A stretch of DNA of 64,000 nt. It comes from Chitinophagales bacterium. Lineage in GTDB: Bacteria; Bacteroidota; Bacteroidia; Chitinophagales; JADJOU01. The notes under the pieces were generated by a model, which made no database searches, had not been told where the DNA came from, and saw only the letters and a program-made list of their open reading frames with translations. The stretch is from positions 74,896 through 138,895 of the forward strand of contig JAURJQ010000010.1 of NCBI GenBank assembly GCA_030832185.1, given 5' to 3'. Made by a program: the position numbers and the translations under genes. Numbering within the stretch: the stretch's first letter is position 1; every line of letters begins with the position of its first letter. Positions 44,737 to 54,217 of this stretch are shown here, piece by piece.

Positions 44737-44756
44737 AAACTTGAAAGTGCAAGTTT
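44737..44756 (-). promoter_or_regulatory. Dyad-symmetric site before nuoI
   Basis: AAACTTG (44737-44743), 6-nt spacer, CAAGTTT (44750-44756): a perfect 7-bp inverted repeat. On the minus strand it contains TAAACTTG, one mismatch from TAnnTTTG. It may be an operator over the promoter. Confidence 0.35.
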
Positions 44757-44861
44757 AGCGAATTATTGATAATTAAGAATGAATAATTTTAAGAGAAAAA
44801 TTGACGAAAAATTAAAGAATTGTGACATGAGAAAAAGATTGATTTTAGAAAAAAGATATTT

Positions 44862-46115
44862 ATGGCTAGATTTGCGTTAAAGTTTATCTTATTGAAAATT
44901 AGACTACTATTGTTTTTTATTTTTACTTTTTGCACATTCGCTCAGAGTCAGAAACCATTTTCTTCCAGAGCCTTGGACTATTTTTGGTTATATAAGAGTT
45001 TTGTTTGGGCGCAAGTATCTAATCGTTATTCTTCCAAGCTAGACACCCCTATAGCCAATTTTAATGGAAAGGACTACTATAGTTTTGAAAATTTCAAAAT
45101 AGCGGACTCTGGCACTAAGGTTTTCGCACTTACAGGAGCAAAAGAATATCTTCTTATGGATTATTCTCTAAATTTAGGAGATACGCTAGTCTCTAATTAT
45201 ACCAGTAGTCCATATAAGCTGCGGGTTATTGCAAAATCGAAGGTAAAAATAGAAAATGATAGTTTATGGCGAATGGAGCTAAAGTCTGTGGCTTATCCTA
45301 CGAATGTTCCTGGATTAATATGGATTGAAAGCCTCGGGTGTTTGAATGCTTTCCACCCCATAAACTGGCCTAGTAAGTTCAATTTTTCAGATCTAGGGTT
45401 CAATTTAGATTGTGTGATTCATACGGATACTAGCATTTTGAGAATATTTGGTAAGAATTGTGCCATAGATAATTCATTAACTAATTCAAACAAAATATGG
45501 CACACCTGGGCATATAACCATAGCGGTGATTTGAAGTTTTCAGTTCCTTACTATTTCACAAATCACGATACTACTTTATTTGGAAAAAAGTACGGAACTA
45601 TGAATCAAATAAATCGATTTGTGCGCTATGATTATTCATCGGGCAAATATTTCATTCTTTCAAATTATAACAATGGTCAAGAATTATTGGTATATTCTGA
45701 TAAAGTAAAAATCGGTGATACAATGGCTATTTATGGAACAATTTCTGATACCGTTACTAAGATAGAATATAAATGGATAGAAGATGATTATCGAAAAGTG
45801 ATAACTACAGTATATGATGTTTATATTTCAGGCATAGGCTCTGTGAAAAGAATTATGTGGAATAATCATCTGACGACCTTTCCAGAGTTTACTTCTGGAA
45901 ATATTTGTTTTGAAGAGAATAGCACTATTCGTTACCATTATCCATTTTTTTATCAGAATAGGGAACAGTGTGAAATCACCTCCAGTATTCAAAACGCCTC
46001 TATTAGATCTATTTCCTTTTTTCCTAATCCAGTTCAAACTAATTTCAATTTCAATACTTCAGATAAAAAAGAATTTAAAATTAGAAATAGTCTAGGGGTA
46101 TTGGTTTTAGAATGA
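44862..46115 (+). CDS. T9SS type A cargo truncated by an in-frame TGA
   Basis: A 417-residue exported protein of unknown function. The first in-frame ATG is at 44862; a TTG at 44892 would give a tighter signal peptide (KIRLLLFFIFTFCTFAQS). The mature body is beta-rich with repeating KYFILSNYNNGQELL, GDTMAIYGTISDTV and GSVKRIMWNN-type strands. At the end it opens a type A sorting domain (RSISFFPNPVQTNFNF, FKIRNSLGVLVLE), but TGA at 46113-46115 stops it. The next 34 codons in the same frame complete the domain. As read, the protein lacks the last strands of its sorting signal and would not be handled by T9SS. Confidence 0.8.
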   Translation: MARFALKFILLKIRLLLFFIFTFCTFAQSQKPFSSRALDYFWLYKSFVWAQVSNRYSSKLDTPIANFNGKDYYSFENFKIADSGTKVFALTGAKEYLLMDYSLNLGDTLVSNYTSSPYKLRVIAKSKVKIENDSLWRMELKSVAYPTNVPGLIWIESLGCLNAFHPINWPSKFNFSDLGFNLDCVIHTDTSILRIFGKNCAIDNSLTNSNKIWHTWAYNHSGDLKFSVPYYFTNHDTTLFGKKYGTMNQINRFVRYDYSSGKYFILSNYNNGQELLVYSDKVKIGDTMAIYGTISDTVTKIEYKWIEDDYRKVITTVYDVYISGIGSVKRIMWNNHLTTFPEFTSGNICFEENSTIRYHYPFFYQNREQCEITSSIQNASIRSISFFPNPVQTNFNFNTSDKKEFKIRNSLGVLVLE

Positions 46116-46220
46116 GAATGCGAAGAGAAAATTGATTTGGTAATACTTCCGAAGGGGATATATTTTATAGAGCTGCAATCTATGAATCTGACTAGTCAGT
46201 TTAAGTTTTTGAAAGAATAA
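46116..46220 (+). pseudogene. In-frame remainder of the T9SS sorting domain after the stop
   Basis: Reading on from the TGA in the same frame gives ECEEKIDLVILPKGIYFIEL, then QSMNLTSQFKFLKE and TAA at 46218-46220. LPKGIYFIELQS and a closing KFLKE are the last two strands of a type A sorting domain, so a full-length ancestor ended here. One base change or a sequencing error would explain it. Confidence 0.85.
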
Positions 46221-46379
46221 TTAATACCATTTATATTTATATATGTTGTTTATATAAAAGGTGCTTTAGTGGGCGAAGCCCTCTCCCCGTGGTCTCGGCA
46301 GAAAAATTTAGAATAGGTAAAAAAACATGACTTATTCTGACTTCCCTGAGGAGTTGAAAGCGTTATGCAATCAGATTTT
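46221..46379. other. Intergenic stretch with a GC-rich islet
   Basis: AT-rich DNA with a sharp GC-rich piece at 46270-46301 (TGGGCGAAGCCCTCTCCCCG and on), including a perfect GGGC-GAA-GCCC hairpin at 46271-46281. A tiny frame (46327-46383, 18 codons) follows. No family or mobile-element end is recognised. Confidence 0.4.
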
Positions 46380-47840
46380 TTAGAATTTATGATCCATAAA
46401 CATCGGTATCAAAAACCAACAAAAAATGGAAATCAAAATGATCGAAACGATATTCATGATGAAGCCGGAATAAGCCATTTGTTTGAGTTTGATATGACCG
46501 CTAGAGAATACAATTGCATTGGGCGGAGTTCCCATAGGCAGCATACTCGCGCAGCTTGCAGCCATCGTCATAGGTATGCCGAGCATCAATGGATTCATTC
46601 CGAGAGCTATAGCCAAACTCGACACTACAGGTGCGAAAATAATGACTTGAGCCACATTACTGGTCAGTTCACTGATAAATATGGAAAGGGTGGTAACAAT
46701 AACTACGAGCAGAAATCCATTTACTTGATAACTCGCTAACCAATGTCCTAGCATTTGAACTAATTTAGCTTCTTCCAAGCCTCTTCCCAATGCAATACCT
46801 CCACCAAAAAGCAATAAAATACCCCAAGCCATTTTTTTAGAATCTTCCCACTCAAGTAGATTTTCAGATTTTGAATTCTCTTCAGTTGATTTTAAGCCTG
46901 ATGGAATAGCAAACAAAAGTATCGTCGACATCAAAGCAATCATCGTGTCATCGAGTTGAAAATTTGGATGGATTTTGTTTATCAAATCTTTTGTTATCCA
47001 TAGCAAAGACGTGGATATGAAAATAATAAAGACTCTTTTTTCAGCCGTTGAGAATCTGCCTAATTCTTTGTATTGATTATGAATTAAATCTTTGGTGTCC
47101 TTGTTTGCTTTGATATGATTTGGATAGAGCCATTTCACTAAAATAAAATACATGGATATCATCAACGCAATAGACAAGGGTGTACAAACCATCATCCATT
47201 CTAAAAATCCGATTTGGTGAAGGAATTTATTTTGAATATGACTCACATAAGCAATATTGGGTGGTGTACCTATGACAGTACCCACACTCATATTGGATGC
47301 CATTGCGATGACGAGTAATAAGACCAGTGAGAAATTAGCCAAATTACCTTCTCCTATGTGATTCTCTTTCATTAAGTGAATAATGGATAACGCGATGGGA
47401 AGCATCATGATTGTAGTAGCTGTATTGCTCAGCCACATACTAAGTATTCCGGTAGCGATAATAAATCCTATTATAATCTGGTCACCACTCGTTCCTGTTA
47501 TCTTCACTATACTTAGCGCTATCCTGCGATGTAGATTCCACTTCTCTATCGCCAAACCCAGCATAAATCCTCCGAGAAATAAAAAAATAATGGGATTGGC
47601 ATAGGCCTCATACACTTTTTCTATTTTTAAAATTTTCAATAATGGAAATAAAATCAATGGTACAATGCCCACGACAGGCATAGGTAGCGCCTCTGTAATC
47701 CACCATGATATCATTAATATGGCCACAAATAAAGTACGATTGGCAAGCTCAGAAATGGCTAAGGGATTCGTCCAATAGAATAATGTAGCTAGTATTATTC
47801 CTATGATGATTTTGGCGGGCTTGGAGTAGAAATGTGTCAT
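46380..47840 (-). CDS. SLC13/DASS family anion:sodium symporter
   Basis: A 486-residue transporter with about 11-12 helices. The two family hairpins are visible: MWLSNTATTIMMLPIALS (SNT motif) and TSNVAQVIIFAPVVSSLA, and MGTPPNAIVFSSGHIK carries the last conserved loop. ISWWITEALPMPVVGIVPLILFPL opens the domain. Members carry dicarboxylates, citrate or sulfate with sodium; the substrate is not certain. It lies 8 bp after proS on the same strand and so may be read from the proS promoter. Confidence 0.92.
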   Translation of the reverse strand: MTHFYSKPAKIIIGIILATLFYWTNPLAISELANRTLFVAILMISWWITEALPMPVVGIVPLILFPLLKILKIEKVYEAYANPIIFLFLGGFMLGLAIEKWNLHRRIALSIVKITGTSGDQIIIGFIIATGILSMWLSNTATTIMMLPIALSIIHLMKENHIGEGNLANFSLVLLLVIAMASNMSVGTVIGTPPNIAYVSHIQNKFLHQIGFLEWMMVCTPLSIALMISMYFILVKWLYPNHIKANKDTKDLIHNQYKELGRFSTAEKRVFIIFISTSLLWITKDLINKIHPNFQLDDTMIALMSTILLFAIPSGLKSTEENSKSENLLEWEDSKKMAWGILLLFGGGIALGRGLEEAKLVQMLGHWLASYQVNGFLLVVIVTTLSIFISELTSNVAQVIIFAPVVSSLAIALGMNPLMLGIPMTMAASCASMLPMGTPPNAIVFSSGHIKLKQMAYSGFIMNIVSIILISIFCWFLIPMFMDHKF

Positions 47841-47848
47841 TTCATAAA

Positions 47849-49330
47849 TTAATGCGCCCTTGCAAACAATACCCGATGTTTTGTTTCTTTACCAGAATAG
47901 ATACATTTTCCGGCGGTCTGCTCGTAGTCATAAGGAATACAACGGATAGTAGCTTTTGTTTCTTCCTTGATTTTTTCTTCGGTCTCTGCAGTTCCATCCC
48001 AGTGCGTGATCACAAATCCTCCTTCGGCTATTTTGGATTTGAAATCTTCGTAGTCGGTGCATTCGCGTGTATTGGTGTTGCGATATTCTTTAGCTCTGTT
48101 GTAGATATTGGCTTGAATTTCTGTCAATAAATTCTCTACATGATTGACTAATTTATCCTGTGATATAGATTCTTTGCTTAAGTTATCTCTGCGAGCTACC
48201 TCCGCTACATTTTCTTCTAAATCACGAGGTCCGAATACGATGCGGACAGGTATACCTTTCATCTCATGCTCGGCAAATTTAAATCCAGGACGCTTCATAA
48301 GGTCGGTATCGATTTTGCAGCGGATACCTTTGGCTTTGAATTGTGTTACGAATTCATTGCATTTATCGATTAAGATTTGGTTCTGCTCTGGTTTTTTTTC
48401 ATGGAGGAATGGGACAAAAACTACCTGATGTGGCGCCACTTTTGGCGGCATCACGATTCCTTTATCATCCGAATGCGTCATCAATAAGGCTCCTATCAGT
48501 CGAGTCGAAACTCCCCATGACGTAGCCCAGACGTATTCGTCTTTTCCTTCGGTGGTTTGGTATTTCACGTCAAATGCTTTCGCGAAATTCTGCCCTAAGA
48601 AATGAGAAGTGCCACATTGTAGCGCTTTGCCATCTTGCATCAAGCCTTCTATGGTATAGGTGTCAACGGCTCCTGCGAAGCGTTCAGACTCTGATTTTAC
48701 TCCTTGATACACAGGTATAGCCAACCAGTTTTCTGCAAAATCGGCATATACGCCTAACATTTTTTTGGTTTCTTCTATAGCTTCTGCTTGCGTAGCATGT
48801 GCAGTGTGTCCTTCCTGCCAGAGAAATTCGGCTGTGCGGAGAAATAGTTTCGTCCGCATTTCCCATCGGACTACATTCGCCCATTGATTGATCAATAATG
48901 GCAAATCTCGATAGGACTGAATCCATGTCTTATAGGTATTCCAGATGACGGCTTCGGATGTAGGGCGCACCACCAGTTCTTCTTCTAGCTTGGCTTCTGG
49001 GTCCACTATGAGTTTTCCCTTATTGTCTGGGTCATTTTTTAGTCTATAATGAGTCACGACTGCGCATTCCTTAGCGAAGCCTTCTGCATTCTTTTCCTCT
49101 GCTTCAAAAAGTGATTTTGGCACGAATAGCGGGAAATAGGCATTTACATGCCCTGTATCTTTAATCATTTTGTCAAGGGCATCTCTCATATTTTCCCAAA
49201 GGGCATATCCATAAGGCTTGATAACCATGCAGCCCCGCACGGAGCTGTAGTCTGCTAGCTCTCCTTTAATGACTAGGTCATTGTACCATTGATTGATGTC
49301 TTCTGCTCGTTTGGTGATAAAATCGCTCAT
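47849..49330 (-). CDS. proS: Prolyl-tRNA synthetase (archaeal/eukaryotic-like type)
   Basis: A 493-residue class II synthetase of the shorter ProS type without the editing insert. Motif 2 and 3 regions are [52 protein letters not shown] and [19 protein letters not shown], with [22 protein letters not shown]. The anticodon-binding domain and the zinc-like C-terminal domain (ending VLFARAH) follow. It charges tRNA-Pro in the cytosol. A TACATTTG box (49358-49351, minus strand) lies 20 bp before the start. Confidence 0.97.
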   Translation of the reverse strand: MSDFITKRAEDINQWYNDLVIKGELADYSSVRGCMVIKPYGYALWENMRDALDKMIKDTGHVNAYFPLFVPKSLFEAEEKNAEGFAKECAVVTHYRLKNDPDNKGKLIVDPEAKLEEELVVRPTSEAVIWNTYKTWIQSYRDLPLLINQWANVVRWEMRTKLFLRTAEFLWQEGHTAHATQAEAIEETKKMLGVYADFAENWLAIPVYQGVKSESERFAGAVDTYTIEGLMQDGKALQCGTSHFLGQNFAKAFDVKYQTTEGKDEYVWATSWGVSTRLIGALLMTHSDDKGIVMPPKVAPHQVVFVPFLHEKKPEQNQILIDKCNEFVTQFKAKGIRCKIDTDLMKRPGFKFAEHEMKGIPVRIVFGPRDLEENVAEVARRDNLSKESISQDKLVNHVENLLTEIQANIYNRAKEYRNTNTRECTDYEDFKSKIAEGGFVITHWDGTAETEEKIKEETKATIRCIPYDYEQTAGKCIYSGKETKHRVLFARAH

Positions 49331-49350
49331 AATCTGTTTTATAAAGTCAA

Positions 49351-49358
49351 CAAATGTA
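49351..49358 (-). promoter_or_regulatory. -7 box TACATTTG of proS
   Basis: Minus strand TACATTTG, 20 bp before the ATG at 49330. No spaced TTG. Confidence 0.4.
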
Positions 49359-49468
49359 CATCAAAATTTTTATTCAGTTATATTCCCAAGAATGAATAAA
49401 AATTTCATGGAAAATCAATTATATCAATGAAATCAATCATTAATAATGAGAATAAGATAAGAAAATGC

Positions 49469-49476
49469 TATTTTTG
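49469..49476 (+). promoter_or_regulatory. -7 box TATTTTTG of corA
   Basis: TATTTTTG lies 17 bp before the corA ATG at 49494. No -33 TTG at the usual distance. Confidence 0.4.
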
Positions 49477-49493
49477 GTATTTTAAAGTTTGAA

Positions 49494-50393
49494 ATGGCTA
49501 TATCCGAATATATACAGAGTGCTATGGGTTTTCAATGGGTAGATGTAGTCTCTCCCGATGAAGCTGAGCTTTTAGCCTTGGGTGAAAAATTTCAGATACA
49601 CCCATACTCAATCAAAGATTGTTTAGAGCCCGATCATCTGCCGAAGTACGAATCTCAAGAAGATTATCATTTTATAATCACTCGGTTAATGATAGAGCAT
49701 CCGCATAGTTCAAAAATTCATACTATACAGCAGGCTACATCTAAATTAGCTTTTTTTTATAACGAAAAATTTATCTTGACTATTCATAGATTGCCTTTAG
49801 ATTTCATAGCTACTACCAAGGCAAAATATTATGACTCAGGAAAGTGCCAAACGCCGACTGATATAGTAGTAAGACTGCTATGGAATGTGCTTAAAACCTA
49901 CGAACAACCTTCCCTAGAATTAGCTAAGGAAATAGATATCTATGAAGAGCGTATCTTTTTGAAAAATTTATCGCCACTGCTGATGCAGAATCTCTATTTT
50001 CTAAAGCGGAGAACGCATATAGCTCACAAATTACTCCAAATGACGGGTGGGATAGCGCAGAGTATTCAGTCCAAAGATAAAATAGCGCTTAATGATATGC
50101 GAGATATGCATGTTCAGCTCCTATCGGTTTATGCGCAGAATCTAGAAGATGTCAATAATTTATTACATTTCTATATGTCTATTTCTTCTCAAAAGACCAA
50201 TGAAGTGATGCGCATTCTGACTGTTTTTTCTGCATTTTTTCTGCCCTTGACGTTTCTCGCGGGAGTCTATGGAATGAATTTTAAATATATGCCAGAGCTA
50301 GATTATATTCATGGATATAAGCTGACTTGGCTCTTTATGATATTAATTACCATCTTTATTTTACAATGGTTCTGGCGAAAGAAGTGGTTATGA
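49494..50393 (+). CDS. corA: CorA-type magnesium/divalent-cation channel
   Basis: A 299-residue protein. The large cytosolic domain (about 1-230) ends in a long helix. Two membrane helices follow, with the pore signature YGMNFKYMPELDY (GMN motif) between them, and a basic C-terminus (WFWRKKWL). CorA forms a pentameric Mg2+ (and Co2+, Ni2+) channel at the inner membrane. It is followed by an Nramp-like transporter after 55 bp, so both may serve divalent-ion uptake. Its promoter lies 17 bp upstream. Confidence 0.95.
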   Translation: MAISEYIQSAMGFQWVDVVSPDEAELLALGEKFQIHPYSIKDCLEPDHLPKYESQEDYHFIITRLMIEHPHSSKIHTIQQATSKLAFFYNEKFILTIHRLPLDFIATTKAKYYDSGKCQTPTDIVVRLLWNVLKTYEQPSLELAKEIDIYEERIFLKNLSPLLMQNLYFLKRRTHIAHKLLQMTGGIAQSIQSKDKIALNDMRDMHVQLLSVYAQNLEDVNNLLHFYMSISSQKTNEVMRILTVFSAFFLPLTFLAGVYGMNFKYMPELDYIHGYKLTWLFMILITIFILQWFWRKKWL

Positions 50394-50448
50394 TTATTAA
50401 GTGATTTAGTAGACAGTTAGAAGGAATAGTCAAAATAAAATAAGTAAC

Positions 50449-51702
50449 ATGCGGTACTACAGAAAGATAAAAGGCTATTTTAAATTGATAGGACCAGGAT
50501 TGATAACAGGCGCTAGCGATGATGATCCATCAGGAATAGCCACCTATTCTCAAGCAGGAGCCATGTTTGGTTTGAGTACCTTATGGACTTCCATCCTTGC
50601 ATTCCCCTTGATGGCTGCTATTCAGCAAATGTGTGCTAGAATTGGCTTAGTAACTTCTCATGGCTTAACTCGTACACTCAAAATTCATTATCCTAAGCCT
50701 ATCTTATATTTAATGCTACTATTCAGCGCACCAGCTATCGTTTTAAATATTGGATCAGATATTGCTGGGATGGGTGCTGTTGGCAATTTATTGTTTCCCA
50801 GTATAAATTCATCCTTATTTAGTTTATTTTTTACCGTCTTATTGATAGTATTAATTATTTATCTCCCATATAAGAAAATTTCTAGCATATTAAAGTGGCT
50901 CTGCTCAGTCATGATAGTTTATTTAATGGTGCCTTTTTTCTATAAGCAAGATATATGGTATATTTTAAAATCTACCTTTGTTCCAAAGATTATTTGGGAT
51001 AAAAATTTTCTACTAGTATTAGTAGGTATTTTGGGTACGACGATTTCACCTTATTTATTTTTTTGGCAGACGTCTGCAGAGGTAGAGGAGATGCGGCAAA
51101 GTAAGACGCTTATAGTATTGAATAAAAAGCTAATAAGCGATGTCAATATGGATATAGATTTCGGAATGATATTTTCGGGTGTTATTATGTTTTTTATAAT
51201 CCTCACTACCGGTACAGTTTTGTTTGACCAAGGTATACATCAAATAGACACAGTAGAGCAAGCGGCAGTAGCCTTGAAACCTGTAGCAGGAAATCTAGCC
51301 TATTTGTTATTTTCCATTGGAGTGATTAGTACTGGTTTGATTGCTATTCCAGTTTTGAGCGGTTCACTTTCTTATATTTTTGCAGAATCATTTGGTTGGG
51401 AAGAGGGATTGGATAAGAAATTTCATGAAGCGAAGGGTTTTTATGCTATAATTATCGTTTCGCTGATTGTAGGTCTTGGTCTTAATTTTATTGGAATTTC
51501 ACCTGTCAAGGCATTGATATATACTGCAGTTTTATATGGCATATCCACGCCTGTATTGATATGTATTATTCTCCATATTGCAAATAATAAGACGATTATG
51601 GGCGAATATACAAATGGCTTCTGGGCAAACCTGCTAGGAGTATTTAGTTTACTAATAATGCTTTTAGCAGCATTCGGATTATTGTATTTTCAATTTACTT
51701 AA
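50449..51702 (+). CDS. Nramp-like divalent metal transporter with altered metal site
   Basis: A 417-residue protein with about 11 helices. The TM1 motif, DPGN in canonical Nramps, is here GASDDDPSGIATYSQAGA, so asparagine is glycine. The TM6 segment GTTISPYLFFWQTSAEVEE has serine and tyrosine where MntH has the MPH motif. The metal-binding methionine that favours Mn/Fe is thus missing. This is the widespread Nramp-related clade that includes Mg2+-transporting members (NRMT). The neighbour corA agrees with a Mg2+ role, but that is inference. The protein is otherwise complete. Confidence 0.88.
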   Translation: MRYYRKIKGYFKLIGPGLITGASDDDPSGIATYSQAGAMFGLSTLWTSILAFPLMAAIQQMCARIGLVTSHGLTRTLKIHYPKPILYLMLLFSAPAIVLNIGSDIAGMGAVGNLLFPSINSSLFSLFFTVLLIVLIIYLPYKKISSILKWLCSVMIVYLMVPFFYKQDIWYILKSTFVPKIIWDKNFLLVLVGILGTTISPYLFFWQTSAEVEEMRQSKTLIVLNKKLISDVNMDIDFGMIFSGVIMFFIILTTGTVLFDQGIHQIDTVEQAAVALKPVAGNLAYLLFSIGVISTGLIAIPVLSGSLSYIFAESFGWEEGLDKKFHEAKGFYAIIIVSLIVGLGLNFIGISPVKALIYTAVLYGISTPVLICIILHIANNKTIMGEYTNGFWANLLGVFSLLIMLLAAFGLLYFQFT

Positions 51703-51726
51703 TATATTTTTAAAGTGTATTTAACG

Positions 51727-52866
51727 ATGCAAACTTTTCACAGATTCAATATTGTAGTTTTTTGTTTTTTATTTTTTGGACAGCCAATGGCTTCCCAGCA
51801 ATTTAGCGTGCTGACCTGCAGCCGAGGAGACGAGATTTATAGTACCTTTGGTCATTCAGCTATTCGTTACCAAGATATTTCGCAAGGGATAGATTGGGTT
51901 TACAATTACGGTTTATTTGACTTTCAGGATCCCAATTTTATCCCTAAATTCTGTATGGGTAAGTTAGATTATATGGTGGGAAAGGAATCTATGAATGATT
52001 TTATGGGGCAATATGTCTATCAACAGCGGGAGGTCAAGGAACAAGTTTTGAACCTATCTTCAGCGCAAAGAGATAGTCTATTTCAGTTCCTAGAATGGAA
52101 TATTCAAGATGAAAACAAATACTATCGCTATGATTTTTTATTTAACAATTGTGCGACCAAAATAATCGATGTCATCGAGAAGAATTGTAAAGGTATACAG
52201 ATGAAATTTTATGAGGAGGAGGATAAGAAGACCTTCCGTGAGCATGTTCATAGCAATGCTGAAAATTCAGTGCCTTGGATTGACTGGGGCATGGATGTGG
52301 CTTTGGGTATGCCAGTGGATAAAAAATCAACGGCACGGGAATATTGTTTTTTGCCAGAGTTTGTAGCGAAGTCTATTGCATTAAGTCAGATTAATGGACA
52401 AGCACTTGTAGTCAAAGAATCTGTGATAATACCAGAGACCCCTAGGATAAGATCGAGCTGGGATTGGTTGTTTAATCCCAACATTTTCGGAATTTTGATT
52501 ATGTTAATTGTGGTCATGTTAAAATTTAAACCTCAATCATGGTCTAATATTTTTTTCGGTACATTCTATTTATTATTGGGCCTAGGTGGATTAGTTATAG
52601 GCTTTGAGTGGTTTTTTACCGAACATTTCGTGACAAAGAATAACTTAAATTTACTTTGGTTGAACCCGCTTTTTATTCCTTACGGATATTTCATTTTAAG
52701 AGGAAAGACTTTGCAAATATTGACATTAATTGTCAAATTTTGTTTGACTATTGCCTTGATTATTGCCATATTGGGGCTTCAAGATTTGCATAGTGCTAGC
52801 AGAAGTTTAATTCTTGCAGCTTTCATAATGAATTATTTGATTACAAATAAAGAAACAACTAATTAA
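51727..52866 (+). CDS. Lnb/DUF4105-type membrane protein (lipoprotein N-acyltransferase-like)
   Basis: A 379-residue protein from the ATG at 51727 (the track start at 51715 is GTG). The signal peptide ends near ...GQPMASQ. The periplasmic domain has [14 protein letters not shown] with a conserved histidine (43) and [13 protein letters not shown] with a conserved cysteine (142), the pattern of the DUF4105/Lnb N-terminal domain. About five membrane helices follow, to residue ~375. Lnb was recently shown to N-acylate lipoproteins in Bacteroides; equivalence here is inferred from fold and residues. It is followed 7 bp on by ppa, a likely operon. Confidence 0.85.
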   Translation: MQTFHRFNIVVFCFLFFGQPMASQQFSVLTCSRGDEIYSTFGHSAIRYQDISQGIDWVYNYGLFDFQDPNFIPKFCMGKLDYMVGKESMNDFMGQYVYQQREVKEQVLNLSSAQRDSLFQFLEWNIQDENKYYRYDFLFNNCATKIIDVIEKNCKGIQMKFYEEEDKKTFREHVHSNAENSVPWIDWGMDVALGMPVDKKSTAREYCFLPEFVAKSIALSQINGQALVVKESVIIPETPRIRSSWDWLFNPNIFGILIMLIVVMLKFKPQSWSNIFFGTFYLLLGLGGLVIGFEWFFTEHFVTKNNLNLLWLNPLFIPYGYFILRGKTLQILTLIVKFCLTIALIIAILGLQDLHSASRSLILAAFIMNYLITNKETTN

Positions 52867-52873
52867 TGTAATA

Positions 52874-53425
52874 ATGAAGATAGACAAAACAAACCCATGG
52901 CATAAAGTGAGTCGAGGAAATTCGGAGCCGAATTCAGTAAATGGAATCATTGAGATACCCAAGGGAACTCGAGCTAAATATGAAGTGGATAAGGAAAGTG
53001 GACTTCTGCGCCTAGATAGGGTTATATACTCTTCTATGTATTATCCTGCCAATTATGGTTTTATCCCGCAAACCTATTGTGGAGATAGAGATCCTCTAGA
53101 TATTCTGATCTTAACTCAGATAGAAGTGGTTCCACTTTGTATAGTCCCTGCAAAGGTAATTGGTGTCATGCGAATGGTGGACAGTGGAGATACAGATGAT
53201 AAAATAATAGCCGTATGCGCTGGAGACCCTAGTGCAAATCATATTCAAGATATTTCTGAATTGCCCGAACATTTTATACTAGAACTGAGAAATTTCTTTG
53301 AAGAGTATAAAAAATTGGAGAAAAAGCATGTGGTCGTCGCTGAATTTTTAAATCGAGATGCAGCTATGGAAATCGTGGAAGAGAGTTTTAGGATGTATGA
53401 TGCCTTATTAGAAGCAAAAAATTAA
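52874..53425 (+). CDS. ppa: Inorganic diphosphatase
   Basis: A 183-residue family I pyrophosphatase. [46 protein letters not shown] contains the pyrophosphate and metal residues (the D-x-D-P-x-D core is GDRDPLD), with [26 protein letters not shown] holding further ligands. It hydrolyses pyrophosphate to drive biosynthesis in the cytosol. The C-terminal segment [20 protein letters not shown] is normal. Confidence 0.96.
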   Translation: MKIDKTNPWHKVSRGNSEPNSVNGIIEIPKGTRAKYEVDKESGLLRLDRVIYSSMYYPANYGFIPQTYCGDRDPLDILILTQIEVVPLCIVPAKVIGVMRMVDSGDTDDKIIAVCAGDPSANHIQDISELPEHFILELRNFFEEYKKLEKKHVVVAEFLNRDAAMEIVEESFRMYDALLEAKN

Positions 53426-53440
53426 ACTAATTTTAGTATG

Positions 53441-53467
53441 TTGATTCCCTAATATGCTCTATCTTAG
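53441..53467 (+). promoter_or_regulatory. Weak promoter before the LolA-like gene
   Basis: TTG (53441-53443), 16-bp spacer, TATCTTAG (53460-53467), one mismatch from TAnnTTTG; 15 bp before the ATG. Confidence 0.3.
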
Positions 53468-53482
53468 CTAAAAAATTAGAGT

Positions 53483-54184
53483 ATGAATAAATTATTGTTA
53501 CTAACGTCCATTTTGTGCATGTCTTTTGCACTTCATTCGCAATCAGTTGACGAAATCATAGCATTGAATCTCAAAGCGAGAGGTGGTGAGGACAAAATAC
53601 GTGGACTGAAAACTATGGTTATGGAATGCGTATCGAATAGACAAGGTATGGAATTTCCAGTGAAGCTTTCATTTGCCAATAAAGTAGGATTCAGATTGGA
53701 TATGCAAATCATGGGAATGGATTGTTTTATGCTCATCAATGAAAAAGCGGCTTATAATTATTTTCCAATGCGTGGTCAGGCCAAGCCAGAAGCTATGCCA
53801 GAGGAGTTGCATAAGGGAATGCTTTCTAGATTGGACATTCAAGGAGATTTTATTGATTATAAGGAAAAGGGTGTCAACTTCAAATTATTACCAGAAGAGA
53901 AATTAGATGATCAGCCATGCTATGTATTATTGTCAACCAATAAAGCGGGAAAAGAAAAGACGATTTATATCGATAAAAAGACTAATCTGGTCATAAAAGA
54001 TATTTCTAAAACAGAAGTTGAAGGCGAAGAAAGAGAAGTGGCTAGTACCTATAGTGATTTTCAAACTGTAGATGGCTACGTGCTCCCCATGACCTTATCT
54101 AGTCCAATGAATGGAGATATGAAGGTCACTAAATATAGTCTTAATACTGATTTGAAGCCAGAGATGTTTGAAGTTAAGAACTAA
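53483..54184 (+). CDS. LolA-like outer-membrane lipoprotein-sorting protein
   Basis: A 233-residue protein with signal peptide LLLLTSILCMSFALHSQ. It opens SVDEIIALNLKARGGEDKIRGLKTMVME, and then shows a row of strands, PVKLSFANKVGFRLDMQIMGMDCFMLINEKAAYNYFP, ending TVDGYVLPMTLSSPMNGDMKVTKYSLN. This is the LolA/outer-membrane lipoprotein-sorting fold common in Bacteroidota as lone proteins. It is probably periplasmic and binds lipid or lipoprotein acyl chains. Its direct partner is not known. It lies after the Lnb-like gene and ppa, which gives a weak lipoprotein theme. Confidence 0.82.
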   Translation: MNKLLLLTSILCMSFALHSQSVDEIIALNLKARGGEDKIRGLKTMVMECVSNRQGMEFPVKLSFANKVGFRLDMQIMGMDCFMLINEKAAYNYFPMRGQAKPEAMPEELHKGMLSRLDIQGDFIDYKEKGVNFKLLPEEKLDDQPCYVLLSTNKAGKEKTIYIDKKTNLVIKDISKTEVEGEEREVASTYSDFQTVDGYVLPMTLSSPMNGDMKVTKYSLNTDLKPEMFEVKN

Positions 54185-54217
54185 GGTTAAACTTCTACTC
54201 CTCCGTGCTATTGAAAC

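Noticed and set aside
46113-46115. TGA as a selenocysteine or recoded codon
   Set aside because: No selenocysteine context is visible, the residue is not a redox site, and TGA is a normal stop at other genes here.
46327-46383. 18-codon ORF (MTYSDFPEELK...)
   Set aside because: Too short, ends inside the convergent transporter gene, and no recognisable family or promoter.
46365-46739. 124-aa plus-strand ORF
   Set aside because: It lies wholly opposite the SLC13 transporter gene, has a biased composition (HRH/RHQ-rich) typical of antisense shadow frames, and no family match.
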